DNA from: Pectobacterium aroidearum
Lineage (GTDB): Bacteria > Pseudomonadota > Gammaproteobacteria > Enterobacterales > Enterobacteriaceae
Direction of reading: 5' to 3'
NCBI RefSeq assembly: GCF_015689195.1
Contig: NZ_CP065044.1
Coordinates: 3,038,001 to 3,102,000, forward strand
Length of the DNA: 64,000 bases
Shown here: piece by piece, positions 1-8,853 of the stretch
Layout: the number at the start of each line of letters is the position of its first letter
How positions within the stretch are numbered: position 1 is the stretch's first letter
Notes under the pieces: generated by a model
Databases searched by the model: none
Told to the model about the DNA's origin: nothing
Seen by the model: the letters and a program-made list of their open reading frames with translations, nothing else
Made by a program: the position numbers and the translations under genes

Positions 1-1256
1 ATACCGGCCGCCAGCCCATATTCGCTATCATTGGCACGGCGGATAACCTCATCCTCATTTTGATACGTCAGAATACTCATGACCGGGCCAAAGATTTCTT
101 CCCTCACAATCTTCATATCGTCCCGACAATCCGTGAACACCGTAGGGGCAACGAATGCACCTTGTGCATATTTCTCGTCAGCCATCGGTTCGCCGCCCAC
201 CAGCACGCGAGCACCTTCGCGTTTTCCACTTTCGATGTAGCGCAGTACAGATTCTCTGTGCGGGAAGCTAACCAGTGGACCAAAATTTACGGCTTCATCA
301 GTCGGGTTACCGATACGAATGCGCTGAACGCGCGCCAGAATTTTTTCCTCAAACTGCGCCTGCAATGCCTGCGGAACGAAGACGCGTGTACCGTTGGTAC
401 ACACCTGCCCTGAGCTGAAAAAATTCGCCATCATGGCGATATCCGCCGCCTTATCCAGATCGGCATCCTCAAAAACGATCAGCGGCGATTTCCCACCCAG
501 CTCCATTGTAACGTCTTTCAGCGTCGAGCCTGCGGCATTGGCCATTACCGTTTTCCCGCTGGCAATCCCCCCAGTGAAAGAGACTTTGGCAATCCCAGGA
601 TGCGTGGTCAGCGCCTGACCAACGGATTGTCCCGTTCCCGTCAGCACGTTGAATACGCCAGCCGGTAATCCAGCCTCGGTGTAGATTTCTGCCAGTTTCA
701 GCGCGGTAAGCGACGTGACTTCGCTGGGTTTGAAGATCATTGCATTGCCCGCCGCCAGCGCAGGGGCCGATTTCCACAATGCGATCTGAATGGGATAGTT
801 CCAGGCACCGATGCCGGCGACCACACCAAGCGGTTCCCGGCGGGTATAGGCGAACGAGGTATCACGCAGGGGGATCTGCTGCCCTTCGAGCATGGGAATC
901 AACCCCGCATAATATTCCAGAACATCCGCACCAGTCACGATATCGACGGTGCGTGTTTCTGAGAGCGGTTTGCCAGTGTCGTGCGTTTCAAGTAACGCGA
1001 GCTCATCATTGCGTTCACGCAGGATATCCACGGCACGGCGTAAAATACGCGAGCGCTCCATCACCGTCATCGCCGCCCATATCTTCTGCCCTGCGGCGGC
1101 GGTGCTGACCGCACGATCAACATCAGCAACAGTGGCCGACTGGAGCTGAGCGATGATGTCGCCATTCGCGGGATTTACTGCATCAAACGTATCGTCACCC
1201 GTGCTATCGACATAAGCGCCGTTGATATAAAGCTGTTGTAAACCGTAGCGAGACAT
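1..1256 (-). CDS. betB: Betaine aldehyde dehydrogenase, 3' end beyond window edge
   Basis: NAD-dependent oxidation of betaine aldehyde to glycine betaine, the second step of choline-to-betaine osmoprotectant synthesis in the cytoplasm. The first 418 codons are visible. They read as an aldehyde dehydrogenase with the Rossmann-side motif around W152-N153, the general base E252 in MELGGKSP and the nucleophile C286 in GQVCTNGT, the same numbers as in E. coli BetB. The ATG at 1254-1256 is preceded by AGGAG at a good distance. It lies 67 bp downstream of betI on the same strand, so it is the second gene of a betIBA-type operon; betA should follow outside the window. Identification is very secure; only the C terminus is missing. 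Confidence 0.96.
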   Translation of the reverse strand, partial: MSRYGLQQLYINGAYVDSTGDDTFDAVNPANGDIIAQLQSATVADVDRAVSTAAAGQKIWAAMTVMERSRILRRAVDILRERNDELALLETHDTGKPLSETRTVDIVTGADVLEYYAGLIPMLEGQQIPLRDTSFAYTRREPLGVVAGIGAWNYPIQIALWKSAPALAAGNAMIFKPSEVTSLTALKLAEIYTEAGLPAGVFNVLTGTGQSVGQALTTHPGIAKVSFTGGIASGKTVMANAAGSTLKDVTMELGGKSPLIVFEDADLDKAADIAMMANFFSSGQVCTNGTRVFVPQALQAQFEEKILARVQRIRIGNPTDEAVNFGPLVSFPHRESVLRYIESGKREGARVLVGGEPMADEKYAQGAFVAPTVFTDCRDDMKIVREEIFGPVMSILTYQNEDEVIRRANDSEYGLAAG

Positions 1257-1323
1257 AAATTCTCCTGTCTGATGGCTACCCGGTACGCACTCCGGGCAGA
1301 AAAGGCAAAATGATAAGGAAGGA

Positions 1324-1911
1324 TTACGTGCGAGTGAGCTGCTGCTCGATATAGTCATAGGCAATGCTCAATGCTTCTTCGCGGTTGAAGGCGTCGTGAC
1401 TTAGCGCACTGCGCAGCCACAGCCCATCAATCAGCCCCGCTAGCCCTTTTGCCGCAATACGCGCGTTATCTTTCGGCAAGCAATGGCTAAACTCGACGCA
1501 CAGGTTGGAGTAAAGCCGCCGATCGTTAACCTGCTGTAGCCGATGGAGCATGGGGGAATGCAGGCTACTAGCCCAGAACGCTAGCCAGGTTTTCATCGCC
1601 GCGCTATTCGTCTGGCTATCATCAAAATTTCCCTGAACAATCGCCCGTAAACGTGCACGAGGCGTGTTTTCTGTCAGGCTCAGTAGCCTTGATTTCACCG
1701 CCAGCCCCAGATGACTTATCAGGTAGCGCATCGTCGCTTCCAGTAAGCCATTTTTATCGCGGAAGTAATGGCTGATGATCCCATTCGACACCCCCGCACG
1801 TCGGGCAATCTGTACGATCGAGGCATCATGCATCCCCACATCGTTAATCGCGGCCAGTGTCGCTTCGATGAGCTGCTGCCGTCTGATGGGCTGCATTCCG
1901 ACTTTAGGCAC
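1324..1911 (-). CDS. betI: TetR-family choline-responsive repressor BetI
   Basis: Represses the bet genes, and choline relieves repression (known for E. coli BetI). The 195-aa length equals the family norm. The N terminus begins [18 protein letters not shown], and a TetR helix-turn-helix occupies about residues 27-47 ([20 protein letters not shown]), followed by an all-helical ligand domain. It is divergent from betT across about 350 bp that contain a perfect TTGAACGTTCAA-type palindrome, the expected operator. It is the first gene of the leftward betI-betB unit. Confidence 0.95.
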   Translation of the reverse strand: MPKVGMQPIRRQQLIEATLAAINDVGMHDASIVQIARRAGVSNGIISHYFRDKNGLLEATMRYLISHLGLAVKSRLLSLTENTPRARLRAIVQGNFDDSQTNSAAMKTWLAFWASSLHSPMLHRLQQVNDRRLYSNLCVEFSHCLPKDNARIAAKGLAGLIDGLWLRSALSHDAFNREEALSIAYDYIEQQLTRT

Positions 1912-2263
1912 TGCACTTCCCCTTCATTTCCTTCCCTTCATTTTTGCGTGATGAATCACGGTAAAAAACGATGATTCATGATCCGATTTGTCCCATTAAA
2001 CTTTTTTTTGATTGAACGTTCAATAAAAAATGAATATCTTTTATTGCTGAAAGGTTAAAAATCTGTATCAATTATCACGAAAAACAGTTTGAGTTCAGAC
2101 GATAACTCCAACTTAAAAAGAATAATTTCTTTTTTGTTCTGACGACGATCTTCAACGGAAAGCGTACTCAGCGGATGTCCTGCGTCCCGTTCTTGGTATG
2201 CGCTAAGCACGCTTCGTGGAGAGAGGAATCAGAGTATCTGTTCACGTAACGCAAGGGATAACC
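1912..2263. promoter_or_regulatory. Divergent betI/betT control region
   Basis: Noncoding AT-rich DNA between the divergent betI and betT genes. It holds the palindromic BetI operator (separate entry) and should contain both promoters. I could not assign -35/-10 elements with confidence. E. coli bet promoters also answer to oxygen through ArcA; no site for that was identified here. Confidence 0.6.
2011..2024. promoter_or_regulatory. BetI operator
   Basis: ATTGAACGTTCAAT is a perfect 14-bp palindrome centred in the betI-betT intergenic region. TetR-type BetI repressors are known to bind palindromes of this form between the divergent bet genes. Assignment rests on sequence form plus position. 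Confidence 0.75.
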
Positions 2264-4297
2264 ATGCCAGCATCAGAAACGACCACCCAGCAGGATCGCC
2301 TGAATCCTGTCGTGTTCTACACATCAGCGGGACTTATCCTGACCTTCTCGCTGATGACCATGTTGTTTAACAAAGAAGCAAATGCCTGGATTACCCACGC
2401 GCTCAACTGGGTTTCCGCCACCTTTGGTTGGTATTACCTGCTAGCCGCCACGCTCTACATCGTTTTCGTCATCTTCATCGCCTCGTCTCGCTTTGGCTCG
2501 ATCAAGCTCGGGCCGGAGCAGTCGAAACCTGAATTTAGCTTGATGAGCTGGGCTGCAATGCTATTTGCGGCGGGGATCGGCATTGATTTAATGTTCTTTT
2601 CCGTCGCGGAACCCATTACGCAATATATGATGCCGCCGGAAGGACAAGGCCAGACGATGGAAGCAGCACGGCAGGCTATGGTCTGGACGCTGTTTCACTA
2701 TGGGCTCACAGGCTGGTCAATGTACGCGCTGATGGGCATCGCGCTGGGCTACTTCAGCTACCGGTATAATTTGCCGCTGACCATTCGCTCCGCCCTGTAT
2801 CCCATTTTTGGTAAACGCATCAATGGCCCGATTGGACACAGCGTCGATATCGCGGCCGTACTCGGAACCATCTTCGGTATCGCCACCACGCTGGGTATCG
2901 GCGTCGTTCAGCTTAATTACGGGCTGAAAGTCCTGTTCCAGATTCCCGAGAACCTTACCGTTCAGGCCTCACTCATCCTGCTTTCCGTAATCATGGCGAC
3001 CGTTTCCGTGACGTCTGGCGTCAATCGTGGCATTCGCTTCCTTTCCGAGCTGAACGTCCTGCTTGCACTCGGTTTGATTCTCTTTCTGCTCTTCTGGGGT
3101 GATACCGAGTTTCTGCTAAACGCGCTGGTGTTGAACGTCGGGGATTACATCAACCGCTTTACCGGTATGACGCTCAACAGCTTTGCGTTCGATCGCCCGA
3201 CCGAGTGGATGAATAGCTGGACGTTGTTCTTCTGGGCGTGGTGGGTCGCATGGGCACCGTTTGTCGGGCTGTTTCTGGCACGTATCTCGCGCGGCAGAAC
3301 GATTAGGCAGTTTGTCGTCGGCACGCTGATCATCCCGTTTGTCTTTACCCTGCTGTGGCTCTCCATTTTTGGTAACAGTGCGCTTTATCAGGTAATTCAC
3401 GGTAATCTGGACTTTGCGAACGAAGTCATGCAGCACCCGGAACGTGGGTTCTACAGCCTGCTGGCACAGTACCCCGGCTTCAGCCTGAGCGCCTCTGTCG
3501 CGACCATTACCGGCCTGCTGTTTTATGTTACCTCTGCCGATTCCGGTTCGCTGGTACTGGGCAATTTCACCTCTCGCCTTGGTGACATCAACAACGATGC
3601 ACCAAACTGGCTGCGAATTTTCTGGTCAGTCGCGATTGGCCTGTTGACGCTGGGTATGTTGATGACAAACGGCGTGTCAGCATTACAGAACACGACCGTC
3701 ATCATGGGATTGCCGTTTAGCTTTGTGATGTTCTTTATTATGGCGGGGTTATATAAATCACTGCGGGTTGAGGATTACCGTAAAGCCAGCTCCTTGCAAA
3801 CCTCAGCGCCGATGCCAATTTCAGGCGACGATCGCCTGAACTGGAAACAACGCATCTCACGCGTCATGAATTTCCCTGGCACAACGCATACACAGAAAAT
3901 GCTGGATAACGTCTGTAAAGCGGCCATGGAGGATGTTGCACGTGAACTGCGCCTGCGCGGTGCCAATGTTGAAGTCAACGAATTACCGCCAGTCGAAGAT
4001 GAACGTCTGAATCACCTCGAACTGTTGGTGGATTTGGGTGATGAGCAGAATTTCCTCTACCAAATTTGGCCACAGCGCTATAGCGTCCCAGCGTTTACCT
4101 ACCGGGCCCGCTCGGGGAAATCGGATTATTACCGCCTTGAAACCTTCCTGTTGGAAGGAAGTCAGGGAAATGATCTGATGGACTACAGCAAGGAACAGGT
4201 GATTAACGACATTTTGGATCAGTACGAACGCCACCTGAATTTTCTTCATCTTAATCGAGAAGCGCCCGGCAATACGCTAACCTTCCCGGATGCATAA
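2264..4297 (+). CDS. betT: High-affinity choline:proton symporter BetT (BCCT family)
   Basis: Inner-membrane choline importer that feeds the BetA/BetB pathway. Starting at the ATG at 2264 it is 677 aa, the E. coli BetT length. An upstream GTG at 2216 keeps the frame open but adds 16 residues unlike the family; the ATG has AAGGG a few bases upstream. About 12 hydrophobic segments are visible. The BCCT signature is seen in WTLFFWAWWVAWAPFVGLF, and GxGIDLMFFSVAEP marks the unwound TM3-like region. A long hydrophilic C-terminal domain (from about residue 510) is shared with E. coli BetT, where it takes part in osmotic activation. It is divergent from betI and ends at a good terminator. Confidence 0.97.
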   Translation: MPASETTTQQDRLNPVVFYTSAGLILTFSLMTMLFNKEANAWITHALNWVSATFGWYYLLAATLYIVFVIFIASSRFGSIKLGPEQSKPEFSLMSWAAMLFAAGIGIDLMFFSVAEPITQYMMPPEGQGQTMEAARQAMVWTLFHYGLTGWSMYALMGIALGYFSYRYNLPLTIRSALYPIFGKRINGPIGHSVDIAAVLGTIFGIATTLGIGVVQLNYGLKVLFQIPENLTVQASLILLSVIMATVSVTSGVNRGIRFLSELNVLLALGLILFLLFWGDTEFLLNALVLNVGDYINRFTGMTLNSFAFDRPTEWMNSWTLFFWAWWVAWAPFVGLFLARISRGRTIRQFVVGTLIIPFVFTLLWLSIFGNSALYQVIHGNLDFANEVMQHPERGFYSLLAQYPGFSLSASVATITGLLFYVTSADSGSLVLGNFTSRLGDINNDAPNWLRIFWSVAIGLLTLGMLMTNGVSALQNTTVIMGLPFSFVMFFIMAGLYKSLRVEDYRKASSLQTSAPMPISGDDRLNWKQRISRVMNFPGTTHTQKMLDNVCKAAMEDVARELRLRGANVEVNELPPVEDERLNHLELLVDLGDEQNFLYQIWPQRYSVPAFTYRARSGKSDYYRLETFLLEGSQGNDLMDYSKEQVINDILDQYERHLNFLHLNREAPGNTLTFPDA

Positions 4298-4306
4298 CTT
4301 TCCTCT

Positions 4307-4333
4307 ATGGCGCTGAAATACAGCGCCATTTTT
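4307..4333 (+). terminator. Rho-independent terminator of betT
   Basis: Perfect 9-bp stem ATGGCGCTG/CAGCGCCAT with a 5-nt loop, followed by TTTT, starting 9 bp after the betT stop codon. Confidence 0.85.
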
Positions 4334-4420
4334 CAATGTGTTATGTCTTTATTGTCCCTTTTCCGTTCATTGTGTTTTTCCTGAATCTATGGGCTATGCC
4401 GCATTCTTTGCTTCCACGAT

Positions 4421-4448
4421 TTGCGCTTTATTTTTGAAACGGTATACT
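4421..4448 (+). promoter_or_regulatory. Sigma-70 promoter candidate for the RpiB-like gene
   Basis: A -35-like TTGCGC (4421-4426), a 16-bp spacer and a -10-like TATACT (4443-4448). Transcription would start near 4455, leaving a leader of about 58 nt. The match is moderate; position ahead of a highly codon-biased gene supports it. Confidence 0.5.
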
Positions 4449-4460
4449 GCACACATCAAA

Positions 4461-4477
4461 TTGAAATACAGTTTTAA
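4461..4477. promoter_or_regulatory. KdgR-like operator
   Basis: TTGAAATACAGTTTTAA is an imperfect palindrome resembling the enterobacterial KdgR box (TGAAAC-N3-GTTTCA core, two core mismatches here). It sits just downstream of the predicted transcription start, a classic repressor position. KdgR controls pectin and uronate catabolism in soft-rot bacteria. This is inference from sequence only. Confidence 0.45.
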
Positions 4478-4512
4478 AAAATGTATTTGTCCGTCACAGA
4501 AAAGGAACGAAC

Positions 4513-5151
4513 ATGAAAATTGCACTGATTAACGAGAACAGCCAGGCTGCCAAAAACGCCATCATCGCCGAGTCTCTGACCAAAGCGGTTGCACCGTTGG
4601 GCCACACTGTACACAACTACGGTCAATACGCCGTTGAAGATGCCGCACAGCTGACCTACATCCAGAACGGTATTCTGGCTGCTATTCTGCTGAACTCTGG
4701 CGCTGCTGATTTCGTTGTGACTGGCTGCGGTACTGGCCAAGGCGCCATGCTGGCTTGTAACTCTTTCCCAGGCGTAATCTGTGGTCTGGTTGTTGACCCA
4801 TCTGATGCTTACCTGTTCTCTCAGATCAACAACGGTAACGCCGTATCCGTTCCTTACGCTAAAGGCTTTGGCTGGGGCGCTGAACTGAACCTGGAAAACC
4901 TGTTTACCCAGCTGTTCAAAGAAGAAGGCGGCCGTGGCTATCCGAGCGATCGCGTTGTTCCTCAACAACGTAACAAAAAAATCCTGGATGCCGTAAAAGC
5001 AGTGACCTACAACGACCTGATCACCATTCTGAAAGGTCTCGATCAGGATCTGGTTAAAGGTGCTGTTGCTGGTCCTAAATTCCAGGAATACTTCTTCGCT
5101 AACAGCAAAGACGAAGCACTGACCAGCTACGTCAAAACGCTGCTGGCGTAA
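4513..5151 (+). CDS. RpiB/LacA/LacB-family sugar(-phosphate) isomerase
   Basis: A 212-aa cytosolic protein of the RpiB/LacAB superfamily. It has the N-terminal Rossmann-like strand MKIALINENSQAAKN and the family's anion-hole loop GCGTGQGAMLACN (about residues 75-87), including the Cys used as base in RpiB-type enzymes. It is longer than classical RpiB (about 150 aa) through a C-terminal helical extension. This long subfamily includes streptococcal DhuI, which isomerises 4-deoxy-5-ketouronate from unsaturated uronic acids. With a KdgR-like box upstream, a role in pectin-derived uronate catabolism is plausible. Codon use is strongly biased towards highly expressed codons. The substrate is not shown by the sequence; ribose-5-phosphate or another keto-sugar is possible. 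Confidence 0.8.
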   Translation: MKIALINENSQAAKNAIIAESLTKAVAPLGHTVHNYGQYAVEDAAQLTYIQNGILAAILLNSGAADFVVTGCGTGQGAMLACNSFPGVICGLVVDPSDAYLFSQINNGNAVSVPYAKGFGWGAELNLENLFTQLFKEEGGRGYPSDRVVPQQRNKKILDAVKAVTYNDLITILKGLDQDLVKGAVAGPKFQEYFFANSKDEALTSYVKTLLA

Positions 5152-5170
5152 TTGTCCTACAGCTGATAAA

Positions 5171-5203
5171 AAACCACAGGCCATCGCGGTCTGTGGTTTT
5201 TTT
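5171..5203 (+). terminator. Rho-independent terminator of the RpiB-like gene
   Basis: A 12-bp stem (one G-T pair) AAACCACAGGCC/GGTCTGTGGTTT around loop ATCGC, then a run of seven T residues. It starts 20 bp after the stop codon. Confidence 0.92.
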
Positions 5204-5369
5204 ATGCCTATTCCCCACCCATTTTTCCTGCATTTTCATGACACCGTAGCGCTGACTATCCGTTACCGTTCAATGCTTAGCCAGACGCACCATTCGCGCT
5301 AAATACTGCTTGACCGAAGCTAAGCGACTCCCTATAGTAGCGCCCCGTTGCCCCTTGTAGGTAACCCCC

Positions 5370-5459
5370 GGTGAGGTGTCCGAGAGGCTGAAGGAGCACG
5401 CCTGGAAAGTGTGTATACGTGAAAACGTATCAAGGGTTCGAATCCCTTCCTCACCGCCA
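5370..5459 (+). tRNA. tRNA-Ser (anticodon GGA)
   Basis: 90-nt class II tRNA with acceptor stem GGTGAGG/CCTCACC, discriminator G and encoded CCA end. The anticodon loop CTGGAAA has anticodon GGA at 5404-5406, the long variable arm forms TATACGTGAAAACGTAT, and the T-loop reads GGGTTCGAATCCC. It corresponds to E. coli serW/serX, which read UCC/UCU. Confidence 0.98.
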
Positions 5460-5508
5460 TATAAAAGAAAACGCCCCTGACACAAGTCAGGGGCGTTTTC
5501 TTTTATAT
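5459..5508. terminator. Bidirectional terminator between tRNA-Ser and phoH
   Basis: A 23-bp perfect inverted repeat (5459-5481 and 5486-5508) with loop ACAA. The GC core CGCCCCTGAC is flanked by A-rich and T-rich arms, so it works as a rho-independent terminator on both strands for the convergent tRNA-Ser and phoH. Confidence 0.93.
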
Positions 5509-5549
5509 GCTGATGGCACAGGAGTTTTCACTCCCGCACCATACAGACA

Positions 5550-6338
5550 TCAGCCATAGGCATGGAGCGTGCGCTGGCACAGCGCCGAACGCACACAGTC
5601 CTCTTTACCGAAAGAGACCACGCCAATCATGTCATCCTCAACAAAGCGCTCCAGCGCGTCGCGCAGGCCGGATTTCACACCAGCCGGCAAGTCGCACTGC
5701 GTCACATCACCATTGACGATAACCGTGACATTCTCGCCTAAACGTGTCAGGAACATTTTCATTTGGTTCACCGTCACGTTTTGCGCCTCATCCAGAATCA
5801 CAACTGCATTTTCAAATGTCCGCCCGCGCATATACGCAAAAGGCGCAATTTCAACTTTGGCAATTTCCGGCCGCAAACAATATTGCATGAAAGAAGCCCC
5901 CAGCCGACGCAAAAGTATGTCGTAAACCGGACGGAAATAAGGCGCAAATTTCTCCGCAATATCTCCAGGTAAAAAGCCAAGATCCTCGTCGGCCTGTAAT
6001 ACCGGCCGCGTAACAATAATACGCTCAACCTCTTTATGGATTAGTGCCTCCGCCGCTTTCGCAGCGCTCAGATACGTTTTACCGCAGCCAGCTTCGCCTG
6101 TGGCAAAAATCAACTGTTTGTTTTCTATCGCAGACAAGTAATGTTCCTGGGCAGCTGTACGAGCTTGAATAACGGAATTATCGCGATTCTCACGCGCCAT
6201 GCCGATTGCTTCAATCCCGCCCATCTGTACCAGAGAAGTGACCGATTCTTCCTCACGCTGACGATGGCTACGCGACTCACGACGAATAACGCGTTTTGCT
6301 TCACGACGAGCTTTGATCACTGCTTTTTGTCTTCCCAT
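5550..6338 (-). CDS. phoH: PhoH-family ATPase
   Basis: A 262-aa P-loop protein nearly identical over its length to the core of E. coli PhoH: start MGRQKAVIKARREAKRV, Walker A GEAGCGKT (about residues 81-88), Walker B VVILDEAQN, and end CQRTLHAYG. PhoH is phosphate-starvation inducible in E. coli. The family is linked to RNA metabolism as an ATPase or helicase-like protein, but its exact function is unsettled. Some annotations give E. coli PhoH a longer N terminus; here no in-frame extension is convincing, and the ATG is followed at once by the conserved start. A possible Pho box lies about 400 bp upstream. It converges with tRNA-Ser on a shared terminator. Confidence 0.93.
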   Translation of the reverse strand: MGRQKAVIKARREAKRVIRRESRSHRQREEESVTSLVQMGGIEAIGMARENRDNSVIQARTAAQEHYLSAIENKQLIFATGEAGCGKTYLSAAKAAEALIHKEVERIIVTRPVLQADEDLGFLPGDIAEKFAPYFRPVYDILLRRLGASFMQYCLRPEIAKVEIAPFAYMRGRTFENAVVILDEAQNVTVNQMKMFLTRLGENVTVIVNGDVTQCDLPAGVKSGLRDALERFVEDDMIGVVSFGKEDCVRSALCQRTLHAYG

Positions 6339-6869
6339 AGTGGCACCTTACAGTTTGTTTCACTTACCGCACTGTTCTACAGCGCGTGACGTTTAACTCA
6401 CTAACGAGGTTAGGCTTCCTTATTAAGCCAATAGCGGACAGAAAATACACATGATTCATCCACGAACCGAGTGAAAAATGGATAACGCGTTCATGGATAG
6501 AAAACGAAAATAAACGGAGAGTTTGGGTAACAAGAGAATGGTGTAGCGTTGAAAATAAGTGGGAGGAACATCCCTCGCATCGGCGAGTCAGCAGCGTAGA
6601 ATCTTGACATCGACTACAAAGTCCAAAAAAGGACATTACCATTCGCGTTCCTCACTGTGACAACGACTATTCCACTGAATAATGATTGATCGCATCGTAG
6701 AACTACTGCTAACCATTGCCTAAAAATTAGTGCCGAATGATTTCAGTAGTATGACAGTGCAATAATTTGCCCCTACAATGCAAGCATTTTTTACACTGTC
6801 ATAACATTTACGTATAGTCAGTATCCCATGGTTTGGCAATGTCAGCCTGAGAACGACGCATTATGTACG
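6339..6869. other. 531-bp intergenic region between phoH and fliZ
   Basis: No convincing coding frame on either strand. It contains the upstream region of phoH, with a Pho-box-like sequence and a 10-bp inverted repeat (tatgacagtg 6750-6759, cactgtcata 6794-6803), and the 3' flank of fliZ. Both phoH and fliZ are on the minus strand. I saw no clear fliZ terminator. Confidence 0.6.
6740..6757 (-). promoter_or_regulatory. phoH: Possible Pho box for phoH
   Basis: Read on the minus strand it is CTGTCAT-ACTA-CTGAAAT, two 7-mers 4 bp apart like the PhoB consensus CTGTCAT-N4-CTGTCAT (7/7 and 5/7 matches). It lies about 400 bp upstream of the phoH start codon, which is far and would imply a long leader. 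Confidence 0.35.
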
Positions 6870-7385
6870 TCAGAAATGCCGCTGCCAGTCCAGATATTGA
6901 TCGTATTTTCGTAAGGCACTGCGGTAAATATTTTGCTCAATATCGGGAAGGTAATCACAAACGCGCTGCTGTACCCCATCGCGGTGACGGGAAAAGGTTT
7001 CCGCGGGGTAATTATTTGCAGCCAGCAACTCGTCCAGCCGCCGCAGGCGAATGACATACTCGCGCATCGTGCTATGGCGGACTTCAGTCTGTTCGATCAG
7101 ATACTGCGTGAAAGCTTTAATATCGAAATAGCTAGCAGTCGTATTGCATAATATTTCGCTACAAAAGCGGCAAAGTGGGATTAATTCCTGTTGCAGGCCG
7201 GACCATATTTCGTCATCAATAAGCCTGTCGATGCTGCCAATCGATTTTTTATTGATAAGCTGATTGCGAAATACCAGTGAAACGCGGTCGAGCTCTTTAT
7301 CACACTGGGAACAGTTGGTCTGTCTGTGTTTGAAGTCTTTCAGATAACGGCTTAGCAGCTGTTTCTTCCGAATTGATGGGTGCAT
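6870..7385 (-). CDS. fliZ: Flagellar regulator FliZ
   Basis: A 171-aa protein colinear with E. coli FliZ, with the N-terminal block LSRYLKDFKHRQT, two Cys pairs (CSQC, CRFC) and the DNA-contacting helix STMREYVIRLRRL. FliZ resembles the core-binding domain of tyrosine recombinases. In E. coli it represses sigma-S promoters, and in Salmonella it raises FlhDC activity through RflP. It lies 203 bp downstream of fliA on the same strand, the usual fliAZ pair. The intervening gap has no gene. Confidence 0.93.
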   Translation of the reverse strand: MHPSIRKKQLLSRYLKDFKHRQTNCSQCDKELDRVSLVFRNQLINKKSIGSIDRLIDDEIWSGLQQELIPLCRFCSEILCNTTASYFDIKAFTQYLIEQTEVRHSTMREYVIRLRRLDELLAANNYPAETFSRHRDGVQQRVCDYLPDIEQNIYRSALRKYDQYLDWQRHF

Positions 7386-7588
7386 GAATCCATTCCATGA
7401 CGATATATAACTTCAATATGAAGCAATAGCACCTTTCATTACGCCAGAAAACCTGGGGTGCTAACAACAGGCAGTATTGATCACGTAAATACTGATGCAA
7501 AAACACCCATCAATATTCAAATGCTGCCATGTTTTTGTGCTTCAGAGACTGAAGATATATTTGATAACAGTATTCCTACGCAGCGCAA

Positions 7589-8311
7589 TTAAACATCGTT
7601 CATTAATTTCACGCGCAGGCGCTTTATCGCCTGGCTATGCAACTGACTGACCCTCGACTCCCCGACTTCGAGAACGGCACCGATTTCTTTCAGGTTCAAC
7701 TCTTCCTGATAGTAAAGCGTCAATACCAATTTCTCACGCTCTGGCAGGCTTTCAATCGCGTCCATCACACGATGGCGCAAATTGCCTTCCATCAATTGAT
7801 GCAATGGATTCGCATCTTCATTGCCTTCCAGTAGAGCCTCTGCGCTATCACCATGTTCCTCACGCCATTCATCGTAAGAAAAAAGCTGGCTGTTGTTCGT
7901 ATCCAGCAATATCTGACGATAATCCTCAAGCGTGATATTCAGGGCCTGCGCAACCTCCTGCTCTGTTGGAGTACGACCGAGCTGTTGTTCAGCCTGCTGC
8001 ATTGCTTGTGCCACTTCCCGCGCATTACGCCGTACACTGCGTGGAGCCCAATCACGACTGCGTAATTCATCCAGCATCGAACCGCGGATTCGTTGAACGG
8101 CATAGGTAGTAAACGCCGTACCTTGCAACGAATCATAACGCTCGACTGCACTGAGCAAGCCGATACCACCAGCCTGTAGCAGATCGTCAAGCTCAACACT
8201 CGCGGGGAGACGAACCTGTAAACGCAAGGCTTCATGGCGCACTAGTGGAACATAGCGCTTCCAAAGGGAATTTTTATCCATTGTGCCTTCGGCGGTATAC
8301 AAATCGCTCAC
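7589..8311 (-). CDS. fliA: RNA polymerase sigma-28 factor FliA
   Basis: A 240-aa flagellar sigma factor for class 3 genes. The sequence tracks E. coli FliA (239 aa) from SLYTAEG at the N terminus to RLRVKLMN at the end. Region 2 is seen in ELDDLLQAGGIGLLSAVERYD, region 3 around the SRDWAPRSVRRN block, and region 4 in LPEREKLVLTLYYQEELNLKEIG. Anti-sigma factor FlgM (43.7 kb) holds it until the hook is finished. First gene of fliAZ. Confidence 0.98.
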   Translation of the reverse strand: MSDLYTAEGTMDKNSLWKRYVPLVRHEALRLQVRLPASVELDDLLQAGGIGLLSAVERYDSLQGTAFTTYAVQRIRGSMLDELRSRDWAPRSVRRNAREVAQAMQQAEQQLGRTPTEQEVAQALNITLEDYRQILLDTNNSQLFSYDEWREEHGDSAEALLEGNEDANPLHQLMEGNLRHRVMDAIESLPEREKLVLTLYYQEELNLKEIGAVLEVGESRVSQLHSQAIKRLRVKLMNDV

Positions 8312-8853
8312 AGTGACAAATACCTACGATGATAATGTTATCGACACTATTATGCTTTTAGGTAGGGTAGCCAATCGTCTGAATAGCGTCAAAAAAGAAG
8401 GGTTATTCCTGCCATGTATGACAGGATTAGGTAAAGACTCTGCGATGAGGGGCAAAAATGGTAAGCGCGTAGCGAGCTTATCGATTTCGTTGGGAGATTT
8501 CTCGCCCCAACACGGTTTCAAAATCAACGCCAAGTACATACTGCTCAGGGGGAGTTCCGATGACAATTTGTGTGCATAGAGCCCCCCGGAAACGCTACCT
8601 CTGAATAATCGCTCCTCTATTACTTCTGACCTTACGAAAATACTGGAGACTACAGATGCCTGCATATCTTCCGAGAAGCAAGCCCACTATTCTTAACATC
8701 CGTCTTGTATGGCAACTAACGCTTAACTACTGGTTTTTCATGTGGTTCACTCACCTGTTATAATCACATTCGAGATAATTAACGCTATCGTTCACATGTC
8801 TTGCCATGTGAGCAACCTCTGATTGGGCGTTCATTCACTTAGCTACGTGCTCA
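8312..8853. other. 542-bp intergenic region upstream of fliA
   Basis: No credible gene. It contains the fliA promoter zone, including a weak sigma-28-like element (8338-8364), and the 3' flank of the glycosyltransferase gene, where a 7-bp hairpin (TCACATG 8792-8798, CATGTGA 8805-8811) has no T-tract and is not a convincing terminator. This is the right boundary of fliAZ and the left boundary of the sugar-gene island. Confidence 0.6.
8338..8364 (-). promoter_or_regulatory. fliA: Weak sigma-28-like promoter of fliA
   Basis: On the minus strand a -10-like GTCGATAA (7/8 to GCCGATAA) lies 27 bp upstream of the start codon. At the right distance the -35 is only TACCTAAA, a poor match. fliA is autoregulated from such a promoter in Salmonella and E. 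coli; here the match is marginal. Confidence 0.35.

Noticed and set aside
2216-2263. GTG start giving a 693-aa BetT
   Set aside because: The extra 16 residues do not resemble BetT; the ATG at 2264 gives exactly the E. coli length and has a ribosome-binding site.
4474-5184. 236-aa minus-strand open frame antisense to the RpiB-like gene
   Set aside because: Shadow of a strongly codon-biased real gene; its end overlaps the promoter and terminator of that gene.
5270-5485. 71-aa minus-strand open frame over the tRNA-Ser gene
   Set aside because: It is the antisense of the tRNA (the well-known EGIRTLDTFSRIHTFQACSFSLSDTSP-type artefact) and has no ribosome-binding site.
6364-6642. 92-aa minus-strand open frame upstream of phoH
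   Set aside because: Not in the phoH frame, Cys/Ser/Leu-rich with no family features; it lies in the phoH control region.
8792-8811. Hairpin as terminator of the glycosyltransferase gene
   Set aside because: A 7-bp stem without a T-tract on the relevant strand.
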